Made by a program: the position numbers and the translations under genes. Shown here in pieces: positions 31,035 through 39,536 of a stretch of DNA of 64,000 nucleotides. The notes under the pieces are model-generated. The model was not told the DNA's origin, did no database searches, and saw nothing but the letters and a program-made list of their open reading frames with translations. Source of the DNA: an uncultured Alphaproteobacteria bacterium (GTDB lineage: Bacteria > Pseudomonadota > Alphaproteobacteria > UBA6615); the NCBI GenBank assembly GCA_943787445.1, contig CALSML010000003.1, positions 1 through 64,000 of the forward strand, given 5' to 3'. Each line of letters begins with the position of its first letter. The stretch's first letter is position 1.

Positions 31035-31431
31035 TCCGTCTTTTGCTTCACAGCTTGGCATTTTTCGCCGGTTCCTTCTTGCACTCTACCTGGGAAAGCG
31101 CGGATATCGCGCAGCCCTGATCACCTATGGCATCGGGTTCTGGATTTTCGCCAGCGGTGCCATGTTGATTGCGTTCTGGCAGATAGACCCGCCTGCCGTG
31201 ATCCTGCCCGTGCGCGTCGTGTTGCTCCATCTCGGCTTGTTCATCCTCGTGATGATGACGTTTCCCATTGTCCGCTGTGCCTTTGATGTAGACGATGAAA
31301 CGCGACCGAAGTCCCGATTTCGACGGGTCATGGAGCCCACTGTGATTGCGGTCTTCTCGCCCTTCTATGTGATGCTCATTGTCGCCAGTTTCATCCAGTT
31401 TGCTGCCCCCGTGATCTTCGGTTCCGGCTAG
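31018..31431 (+). CDS. Small integral membrane protein of unknown function
   Basis: About 137 residues with three predicted hydrophobic segments: ITYGIGFWIFASGAMLIAFW, VVLLHLGLFILVMMTFPIV and VIAVFSPFYVMLIVASFIQFA. The start lies inside the end of the first 2OG oxygenase gene (17-base overlap), so the two are translationally coupled. I do not recognise a family. It sits between the two paralogous oxygenases and may simply be carried along by the duplication, but only one copy is present. Confidence 0.7.
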   Translation: MTSPPDPSFASQLGIFRRFLLALYLGKRGYRAALITYGIGFWIFASGAMLIAFWQIDPPAVILPVRVVLLHLGLFILVMMTFPIVRCAFDVDDETRPKSRFRRVMEPTVIAVFSPFYVMLIVASFIQFAAPVIFGSG

Positions 31432-31462
31432 GCGGTTCTGGTAACGCGCCGAGAATTGGACC

Positions 31463-31468
31463 TATAGT
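31463..31468 (+). promoter_or_regulatory. Candidate -10 element before the second 2OG oxygenase
   Basis: TATAGT lies 28 bases before the start of the second oxygenase gene, in a context (CTATAGT) shared with the element before the first copy and the one at 8058. No good -35 hexamer at canonical spacing is visible, so the call rests on the recurrence alone. Confidence 0.3.
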
Positions 31469-31495
31469 GCCATCCACACGATGGGAGATTCGAAG

Positions 31496-32536
31496 ATGCC
31501 TCCGGCAATGGAAACCGAATTTGGTCGTCAGGCGCGCGACCTGCCACGACGCAAACTTCATGTCGTTGATGTGGGCCCCGCACTCACCGGAGACCCGGCT
31601 GCCATAGAAGTTCTGGCCGCCGAATGGCGTGAGGTCTGGGAAGGCATCGGTTTTATGTGCATCGTCAATCATGGTGTTCCTTTGGACATCACGAAGCGCA
31701 TGACCGAGGCCGCAAAAGAATTTCACGATCTGCCCGAAGATGTGAAGCTCTCGATCGCGGTGACCCGCGATCAAAAGGGCTATATCCCGGCCCGCAGCGG
31801 TGTGACCACACATTCGGAGTTTCACAAAAGCCGCAAGCTCGACACCGTGGAATGTCTGGTTCTGGCAACCGATTACCCTGCCGATCATCCCGATGTGAAA
31901 GCAGGCAAGCAGTTCTACGGCCTGATGCCATGGCTCCCCGAAGGCACTCTTCCCGGTTTTCGCGAGGCCGCCGAAAACTACATGAGCACCATCACCGCAC
32001 TGGGGAAGAAATTGCTCCCAGTCTGGGCGCGTTCCCTTGATCTGGAGGCGGATTTCTTCGACGACAAGTTCGAAAATGCCTACACCTATTTCCGCATGGC
32101 GAAATACGCCCCCAAGCCCGATCTGGATGACGGTGAACTCGGTTTGCAGGCCCATACGGATACCGGGTTCATGACCTTCCTGCCCCCCGCCGATGAGGAC
32201 GGACTGCAAATTCTGGGAACCGATGGAGAATGGTTCTGGCCGGAGGTGCCCGACGATGCCCTGATCGTGAACATGGGTCAGTTTCTGGAGCGATGGGCAA
32301 ACAAACGTTTCCGCGCCACGCCACACCGAGTGGTGCCGCCAAAGATCAATGATCGGTATTCTCTGGCCTGTTTCGTCAATCCGGAGTTTGAGGCCGTCGG
32401 GGAATGTTTGCCAACCTGCACAGACGCCGACAATCCACAGAAATTTCCGACCCAGACCTACTGGGAATTTTTCAACTGGTACATGACCAACACCTTCACC
32501 CATTACGGCAAGGTCAAAGCCGGCGAAAACAACTAG
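31496..32536 (+). CDS. 2-oxoglutarate/Fe(II)-dependent oxygenase, copy 2 (IPNS-like)
   Basis: Paralogue of the gene at 29982, 346 residues. Ligands are His220, Asp222 (LQAHTDTGF), His277 (RATPHRV) and Arg287/Ser289. The start at 31496 is chosen because MPPAMETEFG aligns with MSLAVESEFA of copy 1 and GGGAG lies eight bases upstream; an ATG 15 bases earlier is possible. Divergence is concentrated in residues 60-70 and the ends, so the substrate pockets may differ slightly. The NIPSNAP gene follows after 41 bases. Confidence 0.9.
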   Translation: MPPAMETEFGRQARDLPRRKLHVVDVGPALTGDPAAIEVLAAEWREVWEGIGFMCIVNHGVPLDITKRMTEAAKEFHDLPEDVKLSIAVTRDQKGYIPARSGVTTHSEFHKSRKLDTVECLVLATDYPADHPDVKAGKQFYGLMPWLPEGTLPGFREAAENYMSTITALGKKLLPVWARSLDLEADFFDDKFENAYTYFRMAKYAPKPDLDDGELGLQAHTDTGFMTFLPPADEDGLQILGTDGEWFWPEVPDDALIVNMGQFLERWANKRFRATPHRVVPPKINDRYSLACFVNPEFEAVGECLPTCTDADNPQKFPTQTYWEFFNWYMTNTFTHYGKVKAGENN

Positions 32537-32577
32537 GCCAAAATCTAGACCACAACTTCAATTCAGGAGAGTACCCC

Positions 32578-32901
32578 ATGGCATTTTTTGAACTTCGCCA
32601 ATACAAGATCCGACGCAACAAGATGAAGGAATGGCTCAAAATCTTCGATGAGGAGATTGCACCATTCCAGATTTCCAAGGGCATGGTGATCTGCGGCTCG
32701 TTCCATGGCGAAACAGACAACTCCGTCTTTGTCTGGATGCGTCGTTTCAACTCCGAAAAAGAGCGGGTACGTCTCTACAAAGCCGTCTATGAAGATCCCC
32801 ACTGGGTGAACGAGATTTCACCCCGGGTAGGAAAACTGATCGACCGTGAAAAGATCCAGGTCCAGCGGATCGTGCCGAACAAGAAATCCAGCGTTCAGTA
32901 A
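32578..32901 (+). CDS. NIPSNAP family protein
   Basis: A 107-residue alpha/beta (dimeric ferredoxin-like) protein. FFELRQYKIRRNKMKEWLKIF is the NIPSNAP signature start, and MVICGSFHGETDNSVFVWMRRF the second strand-helix unit. AGGAG precedes the ATG. The molecular role of the family is unclear in bacteria; it is often next to oxygenases and dehydrogenases of small-molecule catabolism, which fits the two upstream 2OG oxygenases. It is the last gene of this plus-strand run and is followed by a perfect palindrome. Confidence 0.88.
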   Translation: MAFFELRQYKIRRNKMKEWLKIFDEEIAPFQISKGMVICGSFHGETDNSVFVWMRRFNSEKERVRLYKAVYEDPHWVNEISPRVGKLIDREKIQVQRIVPNKKSSVQ

Positions 32902-32918
32902 ATCCGCTTCCGTGCGTG

Positions 32919-32950
32919 AACCGTCATGACCTGATCAGGTCATGACGGTT
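32919..32950. repeat. Perfect 32-base palindrome
   Basis: AACCGTCATGACCTGA at 32919-32934 is followed directly by its exact reverse complement at 32935-32950, with no spacer. It lies between the NIPSNAP gene and the convergent TPM remnant, so a bidirectional terminator is the simplest idea. No T-run follows on either side, and a loop would have to open at the central TGATCA. It could instead be a dyad binding site. Confidence 0.85.
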
Positions 32951-33012
32951 GAGCGGAGCCGGTTTCAGTTCCGACCATCCTGCGGACGCCCGCCGTTCAC
33001 GCGATGGCGGCA

Positions 33013-33317
33013 CTAAAACTCCCGCCGGCCACAAGGGCTGTGCCCCTTCAAACAAAGCGCGATTATAACCAGCAACAGCACCAGTGGCAGCAGCATGCGC
33101 TTGTCGAAAATTAAATCGCTCAGATAACGCACCTCGTCCGACGCCTGCGCCACGCCGGTATCGAGCATCGTGAACAATTCGCCAAGCCCGGCACGTATCC
33201 CGATCTCGAACTCCCCCGCACGAAACGCGGGTAGAATTACCCGCTGCACCATCTGACTCGAGCGCACATCGATCATGGTGCCGCGCACAGGCGGGATAGC
33301 GCCGAAGACAAGGCACC
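33013..33317 (-). pseudogene. C-terminal remnant of a TPM-domain (YgcG-like) protein
   Basis: Beginning in a frame that has no start of its own, the sequence reads AIPPVRGTMIDVRSSQMVQRVILPAFRAGEFEIGIRAGLGELFTML, the last part of a TPM domain, then a membrane helix (MLLPLVLLLVIIALCL). The glycine-rich tail expected next is lost after another frame change. The first half of the domain and the signal peptide are missing. It abuts the truncated LemA gene immediately upstream, as if an internal deletion removed the end of lemA and the start of the TPM gene, which are normally adjacent. Confidence 0.65.
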
Positions 33318-33635
33318 CTAATTTTGCTCGAACATCTTCAGAGCATCTGGATTCTGCAGAATGTTTTCCGGTATCCGCATCTGCCCGACTTTTGCACGAG
33401 CCTCGACGACGTTCTGAAAAACCTCGCGTTCCTGAGTTGCAAACCCCTGCACTGTTGCCGCCAGATTGGGAACCAGATCGGCCCGACGCTGATACTGGTT
33501 TTCAACCTGTGACCAGTTGGCGTTCACCTGCTCATCCAGCCGCGGCACCGCATTGATATCAGAGGCGGCAAGAGCGAAGGCAAACACCAAAAGAAGGATC
33601 GGGTTTCTCAACCGGTTTACAAAATCAAAAATCAT
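33318..33635 (-). pseudogene. LemA family protein, truncated
   Basis: The N-terminal membrane anchor (ILLLVFAFALAASDI) and the characteristic LDEQVNANWSQVENQYQRRADLVPNLAATVQGFA block identify LemA. The frame ends after LKMFEQN at a TAG, giving 105 residues instead of about 185-200; the coiled-coil second half is absent. Directly beyond the stop the sequence belongs to a TPM-domain protein. A caggaag site precedes the ATG at 33635. Most likely a deletion product, or an assembly collapse. Confidence 0.75.
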
Positions 33636-33662
33636 GATGTGCTTCCTGATCCGGAGATGGAG

Positions 33663-34058
33663 CTACATATCGCCGCCAAAGCCGCCGCCAATATCCATGC
33701 CGCCCGCGGCTCCGCCGGCCATGCCCTCACCGCCGTCGCCCGCAAATGTCGGCGCATCTGCCACCATGGCACCACCCAGCATGAACCCTGTCCAAAAGGT
33801 CAGTTCTGCCCCGCGTCCATGCTGCTGGCCTCGCAGGGCAAGCATCTCGTTTTCGACCGCGATATTCCGGTTGGCAGGCTGATTTCGCACCATCACATGC
33901 ACCTGATAGCGGTTCCACAGTTTGTGAATCCGCCATACCGTGAAGGCAACAACACCCGCGCAGGCGAGAATCGGGAGCATGAAGCCGACATCGAGGCGGT
34001 TGAACACCACCACCACCAGCAAAAGCATTCCAAGTCCTTCGAGTACACGTCGCAGCAT
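33663..34058 (-). CDS. Membrane protein with glycine-rich tail, LemA-associated
   Basis: A 131-residue protein with two hydrophobic segments (LGMLLLVVVVFNRLDVGFML and ILACAGVVAFTVW) and a glycine-rich C-terminus (GGDGGEGMAGG, GGGFGGDM). AAGGAGGTCGAA gives a near-perfect ribosome binding site before the ATG at 34058. The tail resembles those of TPM/YgcG proteins, but no TPM domain is seen. It is co-directional with the lemA remnant 27 bases downstream. Function unknown. Confidence 0.65.
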   Translation of the reverse strand: MLRRVLEGLGMLLLVVVVFNRLDVGFMLPILACAGVVAFTVWRIHKLWNRYQVHVMVRNQPANRNIAVENEMLALRGQQHGRGAELTFWTGFMLGGAMVADAPTFAGDGGEGMAGGAAGGMDIGGGFGGDM

Positions 34059-34092
34059 TTCGACCTCCTTGGCTGTGAAAACAGATTAGCTC

Positions 34093-35829
34093 CTACAGGT
34101 CCGCATAAACATGGGTTTCGGCGTGCGCACCTGGATGGGTTGTTGCCCCGTAGCGGGCGTCACCGACGGTCTGGGTATATTTCCAGATCGTTCCGGATTG
34201 ATAGTTGGTCTCGATCGGCTTCCATTTGGCACGGCGAGCCTCAAGTTCGGCGTCCGACAGATCAACAACAAGCGTACCCTTTTCGCCATCAATGGTGATC
34301 ATGTCGCCATCTTCAAGCAGGCCAATGGGACCTCCCACAGCGGCTTCCGGGCCAACATGACCGATGCAGAAACCACGCGTGCCACCCGAGAAGCGGCCAT
34401 CGGTGATCAGGGCAACCTTGTCGCCCATCCCCTGCCCGTAAAGGGCGCCGGTGGTCGAGAGCATTTCCCGCATCCCCGGTCCACCTTTCGGACCTTCGTT
34501 GCGGATGACCAGCACGTCGCCCTCCTTGTACTCCTTGGCCAGCACGGCCTGCAGACAGTCTTCCTCACGTTCGAAAACGCGCGCCGGACCCGTGAAGGTA
34601 ATCTTCTCCAAACCTGCAATCTTCACAATGGCACCTTGCGGCGCCAAATTGCCCATCAGGCCGACCACGCCCCCCGTGCTCGAAAGCGGATTGGTGATCG
34701 GACGGATGACGTCCTGATCCTCGGGGAATTCAACGTCTACGTAGTTCTCGGCCAGGGTCTTGCCAGTCACGGTCATACAATCGCCATGCATGTAACCGCC
34801 TTTCAACAATTCCTTGATGACAACACCAACGCCGCCAACTTCGAACATGTCCTTGGCGACGTACCGGCCACCGGGTTTCAGATCCGCGATATAGGGCGTT
34901 TTGCGGAAAATTTCGCAAACATCCATCAGATCGAATTCAATTCCGGCTTCCGACGCCATGGCAGGCAGATGCAGCCCGGCATTGGTTGAGCCGCCGGTCG
35001 CCGCCACGATGGCCGCAGCATTTTCGAAGGATTTGCGGGTCACGATGTCACGCGGGCGCAGCTGGGAGCGCACCAGATCCATCACCGCCTTGCCGCTGGC
35101 CACAGCGTATTCATCGCGGTTTTCATAAACCGCAGGAGCACCCGCCGAATGGGGCAGTGCCAGTCCGATCGCTTCGGACACACACGCCATGGTGTTGGCC
35201 GTGAACTGTCCGCCACAGGCACCCGCCGACGGGCAGGCTGCACATTCGAGTTCGTGCAGATCCTCGTCAGACATGGTACCGGCCGCATTCGCGCCCACAC
35301 CTTCGAAGACGTCGATAATGGTGACGTCCTTGCCCTTGAAATGACCGGGGAGAATTGATCCGCCATACATGAAGACTGACGGAACGTTGAGGCGCAACAT
35401 CGCCATCATCAAGCCCGGCAGGGACTTGTCACAACCGGCAAGCCCGACAATGGCATCATAGGAATGACCACGCACAGTCAGTTCGGTCGAATCCGCGATG
35501 ACCTCTCGGCTGACCAGTGAGGACCGCATGCCGTCATGACCCATGGCGATGCCATCGGTCACGGTGATCGTGGTAAACTCACGCGGGGTACCGCCTGCCT
35601 CCCGGACGCCCAGCTTGGCGGCCTGAGCCTGACGCGACAGGGCAATGTTGCATGGCGCGGCTTCGTTCCAGGTGGTGACGACGCCGACAAAGGGTTGCCG
35701 GATCTCTTCATCGGTCATGCCCATGGCGTAGTAGAAGGCGCGATGAGGCGCACTGGTGTTACCGACCGAAACATGACGGCTCGGCAATTTCGACTTGTCC
35801 CACTCTCCCCCTGACGTGTTTCCGTCCAT
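34093..35829 (-). CDS. ilvD: Dihydroxy-acid dehydratase
   Basis: IlvD dehydrates 2,3-dihydroxy acids in valine, leucine and isoleucine synthesis using an Fe-S cluster. Cluster-binding cysteines are visible in [26 protein letters not shown] and the C-terminal region. [23 protein letters not shown] and the C-terminal [19 protein letters not shown] are family hallmarks. The ATG at 35829 gives 578 residues, the usual size; the open frame extends further upstream but contains no better start. Single gene, not in an ilv operon here. Confidence 0.96.
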   Translation of the reverse strand: MDGNTSGGEWDKSKLPSRHVSVGNTSAPHRAFYYAMGMTDEEIRQPFVGVVTTWNEAAPCNIALSRQAQAAKLGVREAGGTPREFTTITVTDGIAMGHDGMRSSLVSREVIADSTELTVRGHSYDAIVGLAGCDKSLPGLMMAMLRLNVPSVFMYGGSILPGHFKGKDVTIIDVFEGVGANAAGTMSDEDLHELECAACPSAGACGGQFTANTMACVSEAIGLALPHSAGAPAVYENRDEYAVASGKAVMDLVRSQLRPRDIVTRKSFENAAAIVAATGGSTNAGLHLPAMASEAGIEFDLMDVCEIFRKTPYIADLKPGGRYVAKDMFEVGGVGVVIKELLKGGYMHGDCMTVTGKTLAENYVDVEFPEDQDVIRPITNPLSSTGGVVGLMGNLAPQGAIVKIAGLEKITFTGPARVFEREEDCLQAVLAKEYKEGDVLVIRNEGPKGGPGMREMLSTTGALYGQGMGDKVALITDGRFSGGTRGFCIGHVGPEAAVGGPIGLLEDGDMITIDGEKGTLVVDLSDAELEARRAKWKPIETNYQSGTIWKYTQTVGDARYGATTHPGAHAETHVYADL

Positions 35830-35973
35830 GATCTCTTCCTTCCCCGATTTCGGGCTAGTACATGCGTGATTGTTCAACGCCGAGCATACGCGCGACAGGT
35901 TTACCTGACCAGATTCCGTATTGGCTTAATCCGAAGTGTGCGTCCGGAGTTCGAGAACCACAAATTGTCGTCT

Positions 35974-38727
35974 TCAGGCCGAGCTCAGACGCCCCAGCGC
36001 GTTTTCGAGCTTTGCTTTCGCATCACTGGCTTCCCTGCGGCGATCTTGCTGCTCGGCCACCACGGAATGCGGCGCCTTGGCCAAAAAACTCTCATTCGCT
36101 AGCTTCTTGTCATAACCCGCGATTTCCTTAGCCAGCTTGTCGATTTCTTTCGCCAGACGGGAACGTTCCGCATCCAGATCGATCACGTCTGCCAGCGGCA
36201 ACGCCAGCGTGGCTTCATCGAGTACCGTCTGGACCGCACCTTCAGGCAAATCTCCATCAATCTGCACTTCGGCAAGCCGTGCCAGACTGAGGATCTGACC
36301 TTCATTGGCCGCCAGGCGCGCTTTGGTCTGCTCCGATGCACCACGGAGGATCGCAGGAATGCGGGCCCCTGCAGGAACGTTCAGTTCACTGCGCACGGTG
36401 CGGATTTCCGTGATGAAACGCACAGCCCAGTCGAGTTCCGCCTTCGCATCGTCATTGATCGGCGCAATGTCGTCGGCTGGCCAGGATGCGTGAATCAACA
36501 TTCCCTTCCCGTCACCGAACGAAGACCAGAGCTCTTCGGTGATGAACGGCATGAACGGATGCAGAATTTTCAATATCTGCTGCAGTACCCAGCCCGCCGT
36601 CGCGCGGGTTTCGGCTTTTGCAGCCTCGTCGTCGCCCTGCAGGACCGGTTTTGCGAACTCAACATACCAGTCACAGAAGGTGTGCCAGGTGAATTGATAT
36701 ATCCCGGCAGCGGCCTGATCGAACCGATACTCTTCAAGCGCCTTGTTCACACTGGTGGCGGTTTCGGCCACACCGCCGGTGATCCACTTGTTGAGGGTCA
36801 GATTGACCGCTGTAGGATCAAAGTCGGTTGGCGCCGCGCATTCATTGATCTGACAGAATCGCGCAGCATTCCAGAGCTTGGTTCCGAAATTCCTGTAGCC
36901 CTGCACCCGGGACGTCGCCAGCTTGATGTCTCGGCCCATGGCCGCCATAGCCGTGAGCGTGAAACGCAGCGCATCGGCTCCGTACTCGTCGATCAGTTCG
37001 AGCGGGTCCATGACATTGCCCTTCGACTTGGACATTTTCGCGCCCTTCTCGTCGCGAACAAGTGCATGAATATAAACATCCGCAAATGGCACCTGAGGTT
37101 TGCCATCCTCATCTTCCATGAAGTGCAGCCCCATCATCATCATCCGGGCGACCCAGAAAAAAATGATGTCGAACCCGGTAACCAGAACACTGGTCGGATA
37201 GTAACGCGCGACCTCGGGGGTCTCATCCGGCCAGCCCAGCGTCGAAAACGGCCAGAGGGCTGACGAGAACCATGTATCGAGCACATCCGAATCTCGGGTG
37301 AGTGTTTCGTCCTTGCCGTAATGGGCTTTGGCCGCGGCGATGGCATCGGCTTCGCTCTCTGAAACAAAGACTTCGCCATCCGGTCCGTACCAGGCCGGGA
37401 TCTGATGTCCCCACCAGAGCTGGCGCGAGATACACCAGGGCTGGATATTCCGCAGCCACTCGAAATAGGTCTTCGACCAGTTTTCGGGCACAAAGCGCGT
37501 CTGACCGTTTTCGACAGCCGCAAGCGCGGGTTTGGCCAGAGTCTCTGCATCCACATACCACTGATCGGTCAGCCAGGGTTCGATGGTGACGTCGGAACGG
37601 TCTCCGAACGGCACAGTGTGCTTGTGAGGCTCGATCTCAGCCAGCAGGCCGCGCTCTTCCATCTCGGCGACAATCAGCTTGCGGGCTTCGAAACGTTCGA
37701 GCCCATCATATTTTGCGATCGCCGCGTCCGGGTCACCCCAGTCGCTCACACTCGTGTCAGCGCGAAACTCATCGGTGTCGAGGGTCACATTGGCCGACGC
37801 ATCGAACACATTGATCATGCCCAGATCACCGCGTTTGCCGACTTCGAAATCATTGAAGTCATGGGCCGGGGTGATTTTCACCGCGCCAGACCCCTGCTCC
37901 GGGTCTGCGTATTCATCTGCCACAATCTTGAGACGCCGCCCCACGATGGGAAGAATGGCGTATTTTCCAATTATATCGGTCCAGCGCTCGTCATCAGGGT
38001 GCACCGCAATCCCGGTATCGCCCAGCATGGTTTCAGGACGGGTCGTCGCGACCGTCACGAAACGACTGTCTTCGCCCTCGATCGGGTACTTGAAGTACCA
38101 GAGATTTCCATCGACCTGTTTCTGCACCACTTCAAGATCGGAGATCGCGGTGTGCAGCTTCGGGTCCCAGTTGACCAGACGCTTGTCTTTGTAAATTAAC
38201 CCCTGCTTATGTAGCGCGACGAAGACCTTGAGCACCGCGCGTGAAAGACCTTCATCCATCGTGAAGCGTTCACGCGACCAGTCACAGGAAGCGCCCAGGC
38301 GTTTGAGCTGGTTGAGAATCGTCCCACCGGACTCCCCCTTCCATTCCCAGACCTTTTCCAGAAAATCCTCGCGGCCGATCAGCTTTTCGTCGCGTCCCTC
38401 AAGGCGCCGCCCGCGATCCAGCACGATGCCGTCTTCGGCCAGTTGGCGTTCCACGACCATCTGCGTGGCGATACCTGCATGATCAAGGCCCGGCTGCCAG
38501 AGCACGTCATAGCCCTGCATCCGTCGCCAGCGGATAAGCAGATCCTGCAACGTGTTGTTGAGGGCATGGCCCATATGCAGGCTGCCGGTGACATTGGGTG
38601 GCGGGATAACGATCGTGTAGCTTGCGTTCTCGGCCCGCCCGCATGCAAACGCGGCGGCGTCTTCCCAGCTTTTGTAGAGCCGCCCTTCGATTTCTGCGGG
38701 GGCATAGGTTTTTTCGAGCGTCGTCAT
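35974..38727 (-). CDS. valS: Valyl-tRNA synthetase
   Basis: A 917-residue class I synthetase. PPPNVTGSLHMGHALNNTLQ holds the HIGH-type motif (HMGH), the editing domain contains YPIEGEDSRFVTVATTRPETMLGDT, and KMSKSKGNVMDP is the KMSKS motif. The C-terminal coiled coil (DAERSRLAKEIDKLAKEIAGYDKKLA) is complete. The long frame is unbroken, which shows that sequence quality is good in this part of the window. It is preceded by popZ at 125 bases. Confidence 0.98.
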   Translation of the reverse strand: MTTLEKTYAPAEIEGRLYKSWEDAAAFACGRAENASYTIVIPPPNVTGSLHMGHALNNTLQDLLIRWRRMQGYDVLWQPGLDHAGIATQMVVERQLAEDGIVLDRGRRLEGRDEKLIGREDFLEKVWEWKGESGGTILNQLKRLGASCDWSRERFTMDEGLSRAVLKVFVALHKQGLIYKDKRLVNWDPKLHTAISDLEVVQKQVDGNLWYFKYPIEGEDSRFVTVATTRPETMLGDTGIAVHPDDERWTDIIGKYAILPIVGRRLKIVADEYADPEQGSGAVKITPAHDFNDFEVGKRGDLGMINVFDASANVTLDTDEFRADTSVSDWGDPDAAIAKYDGLERFEARKLIVAEMEERGLLAEIEPHKHTVPFGDRSDVTIEPWLTDQWYVDAETLAKPALAAVENGQTRFVPENWSKTYFEWLRNIQPWCISRQLWWGHQIPAWYGPDGEVFVSESEADAIAAAKAHYGKDETLTRDSDVLDTWFSSALWPFSTLGWPDETPEVARYYPTSVLVTGFDIIFFWVARMMMMGLHFMEDEDGKPQVPFADVYIHALVRDEKGAKMSKSKGNVMDPLELIDEYGADALRFTLTAMAAMGRDIKLATSRVQGYRNFGTKLWNAARFCQINECAAPTDFDPTAVNLTLNKWITGGVAETATSVNKALEEYRFDQAAAGIYQFTWHTFCDWYVEFAKPVLQGDDEAAKAETRATAGWVLQQILKILHPFMPFITEELWSSFGDGKGMLIHASWPADDIAPINDDAKAELDWAVRFITEIRTVRSELNVPAGARIPAILRGASEQTKARLAANEGQILSLARLAEVQIDGDLPEGAVQTVLDEATLALPLADVIDLDAERSRLAKEIDKLAKEIAGYDKKLANESFLAKAPHSVVAEQQDRRREASDAKAKLENALGRLSSA

Positions 38728-38852
38728 CGCCTGGAACCGGAAAAGTCGTTGTATGGACGTAACAGATCGTTACGTCGCACGGTTTAGCGGAGCGCAGACG
38801 TGACGGCTAGACCTTTACGGGTCCGCGGATATCAAAAATTGTGTGGGGAAAC

Positions 38853-39416
38853 CTACTTGCGGGCGCGATCAGCGATGCGCTCGACTTCTTCTCGAACAAT
38901 TCGTTCCACCATGCCGGGCAGGTATTCATCCAGCCATTGCTTGAGCACCGGGCGTAGCAACTCTTTTGTCAGCTCTTCGAGAGTTGTGTCTCCATCGCCA
39001 ACCCTCGCGGTCGAGGCCAGGGCAGCCGTCAGACCGGATATCGTGGCGACGCTGACTTCCTCAACCTCGTCCGAGACGAGTTTTTCGTCATCCTCGATTA
39101 TCTCGACCTCAGGTTCCGGCTCGGGCTCGTCCGCAATCTCGAGATCGTCTTCGAGAACCGGCTCGGGTTCCGGCTCGGCCTGATCTTCGATCACATCGGT
39201 CAGTTCGAGAATGTCGTCATCGGGATCATTGTCTTCGACCAGTGCCGCTACGGGCTGGGGCTCGTCATCTGCCACATCATCCTCGTCTGCAGACTCAGGT
39301 CTGTCACCACCATCGACGATCTCGTCTCCATCCTCCGAAATAATACGGCGGATCGACGCGAGAATTTCCTCCATCGAAGGTTCTTGTTGGTCGGTATTGG
39401 AATCAGAATCGCTCAT
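38853..39416 (-). CDS. popZ: PopZ-family polar organising protein (DUF2497)
   Basis: A 187-residue protein with the two PopZ signatures: the N-terminal QEPSMEEILASIRRIISED helix and the C-terminal LLRPVLKQWLDEYLPGMVERIVREEVERIA multimerisation region. Between them lies an extremely acidic, proline-containing disordered segment (many DD, EPEPEP repeats). In Caulobacter PopZ forms polar networks that anchor the chromosome origin and recruit cell-cycle proteins. Position between valS and tolC is conserved in alphaproteobacteria. Confidence 0.9.
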   Translation of the reverse strand: MSDSDSNTDQQEPSMEEILASIRRIISEDGDEIVDGGDRPESADEDDVADDEPQPVAALVEDNDPDDDILELTDVIEDQAEPEPEPVLEDDLEIADEPEPEPEVEIIEDDEKLVSDEVEEVSVATISGLTAALASTARVGDGDTTLEELTKELLRPVLKQWLDEYLPGMVERIVREEVERIADRARK

Positions 39417-39536
39417 GGAAGCGTATGACCGCAGAAAATGGTTAACGTTGTCTGAACCGAACTTAGGAAAACGTCCGATTCAACGCGAGGGAAATCCGCA
39501 AATAACGGTACTATTGCAACAATTTAGTGGATAACT

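Noticed and set aside
31391..32503. Long antisense reading frame (about 370 codons) over the second 2OG oxygenase
   Set aside because: It has no ribosome binding site or recognisable protein features and lies exactly opposite a conserved enzyme whose codon pattern explains the open frame. The same applies to the frame opposite the first oxygenase.
36490..38199. Several antisense frames over valS
   Set aside because: Shadows of a well conserved, unbroken synthetase gene.
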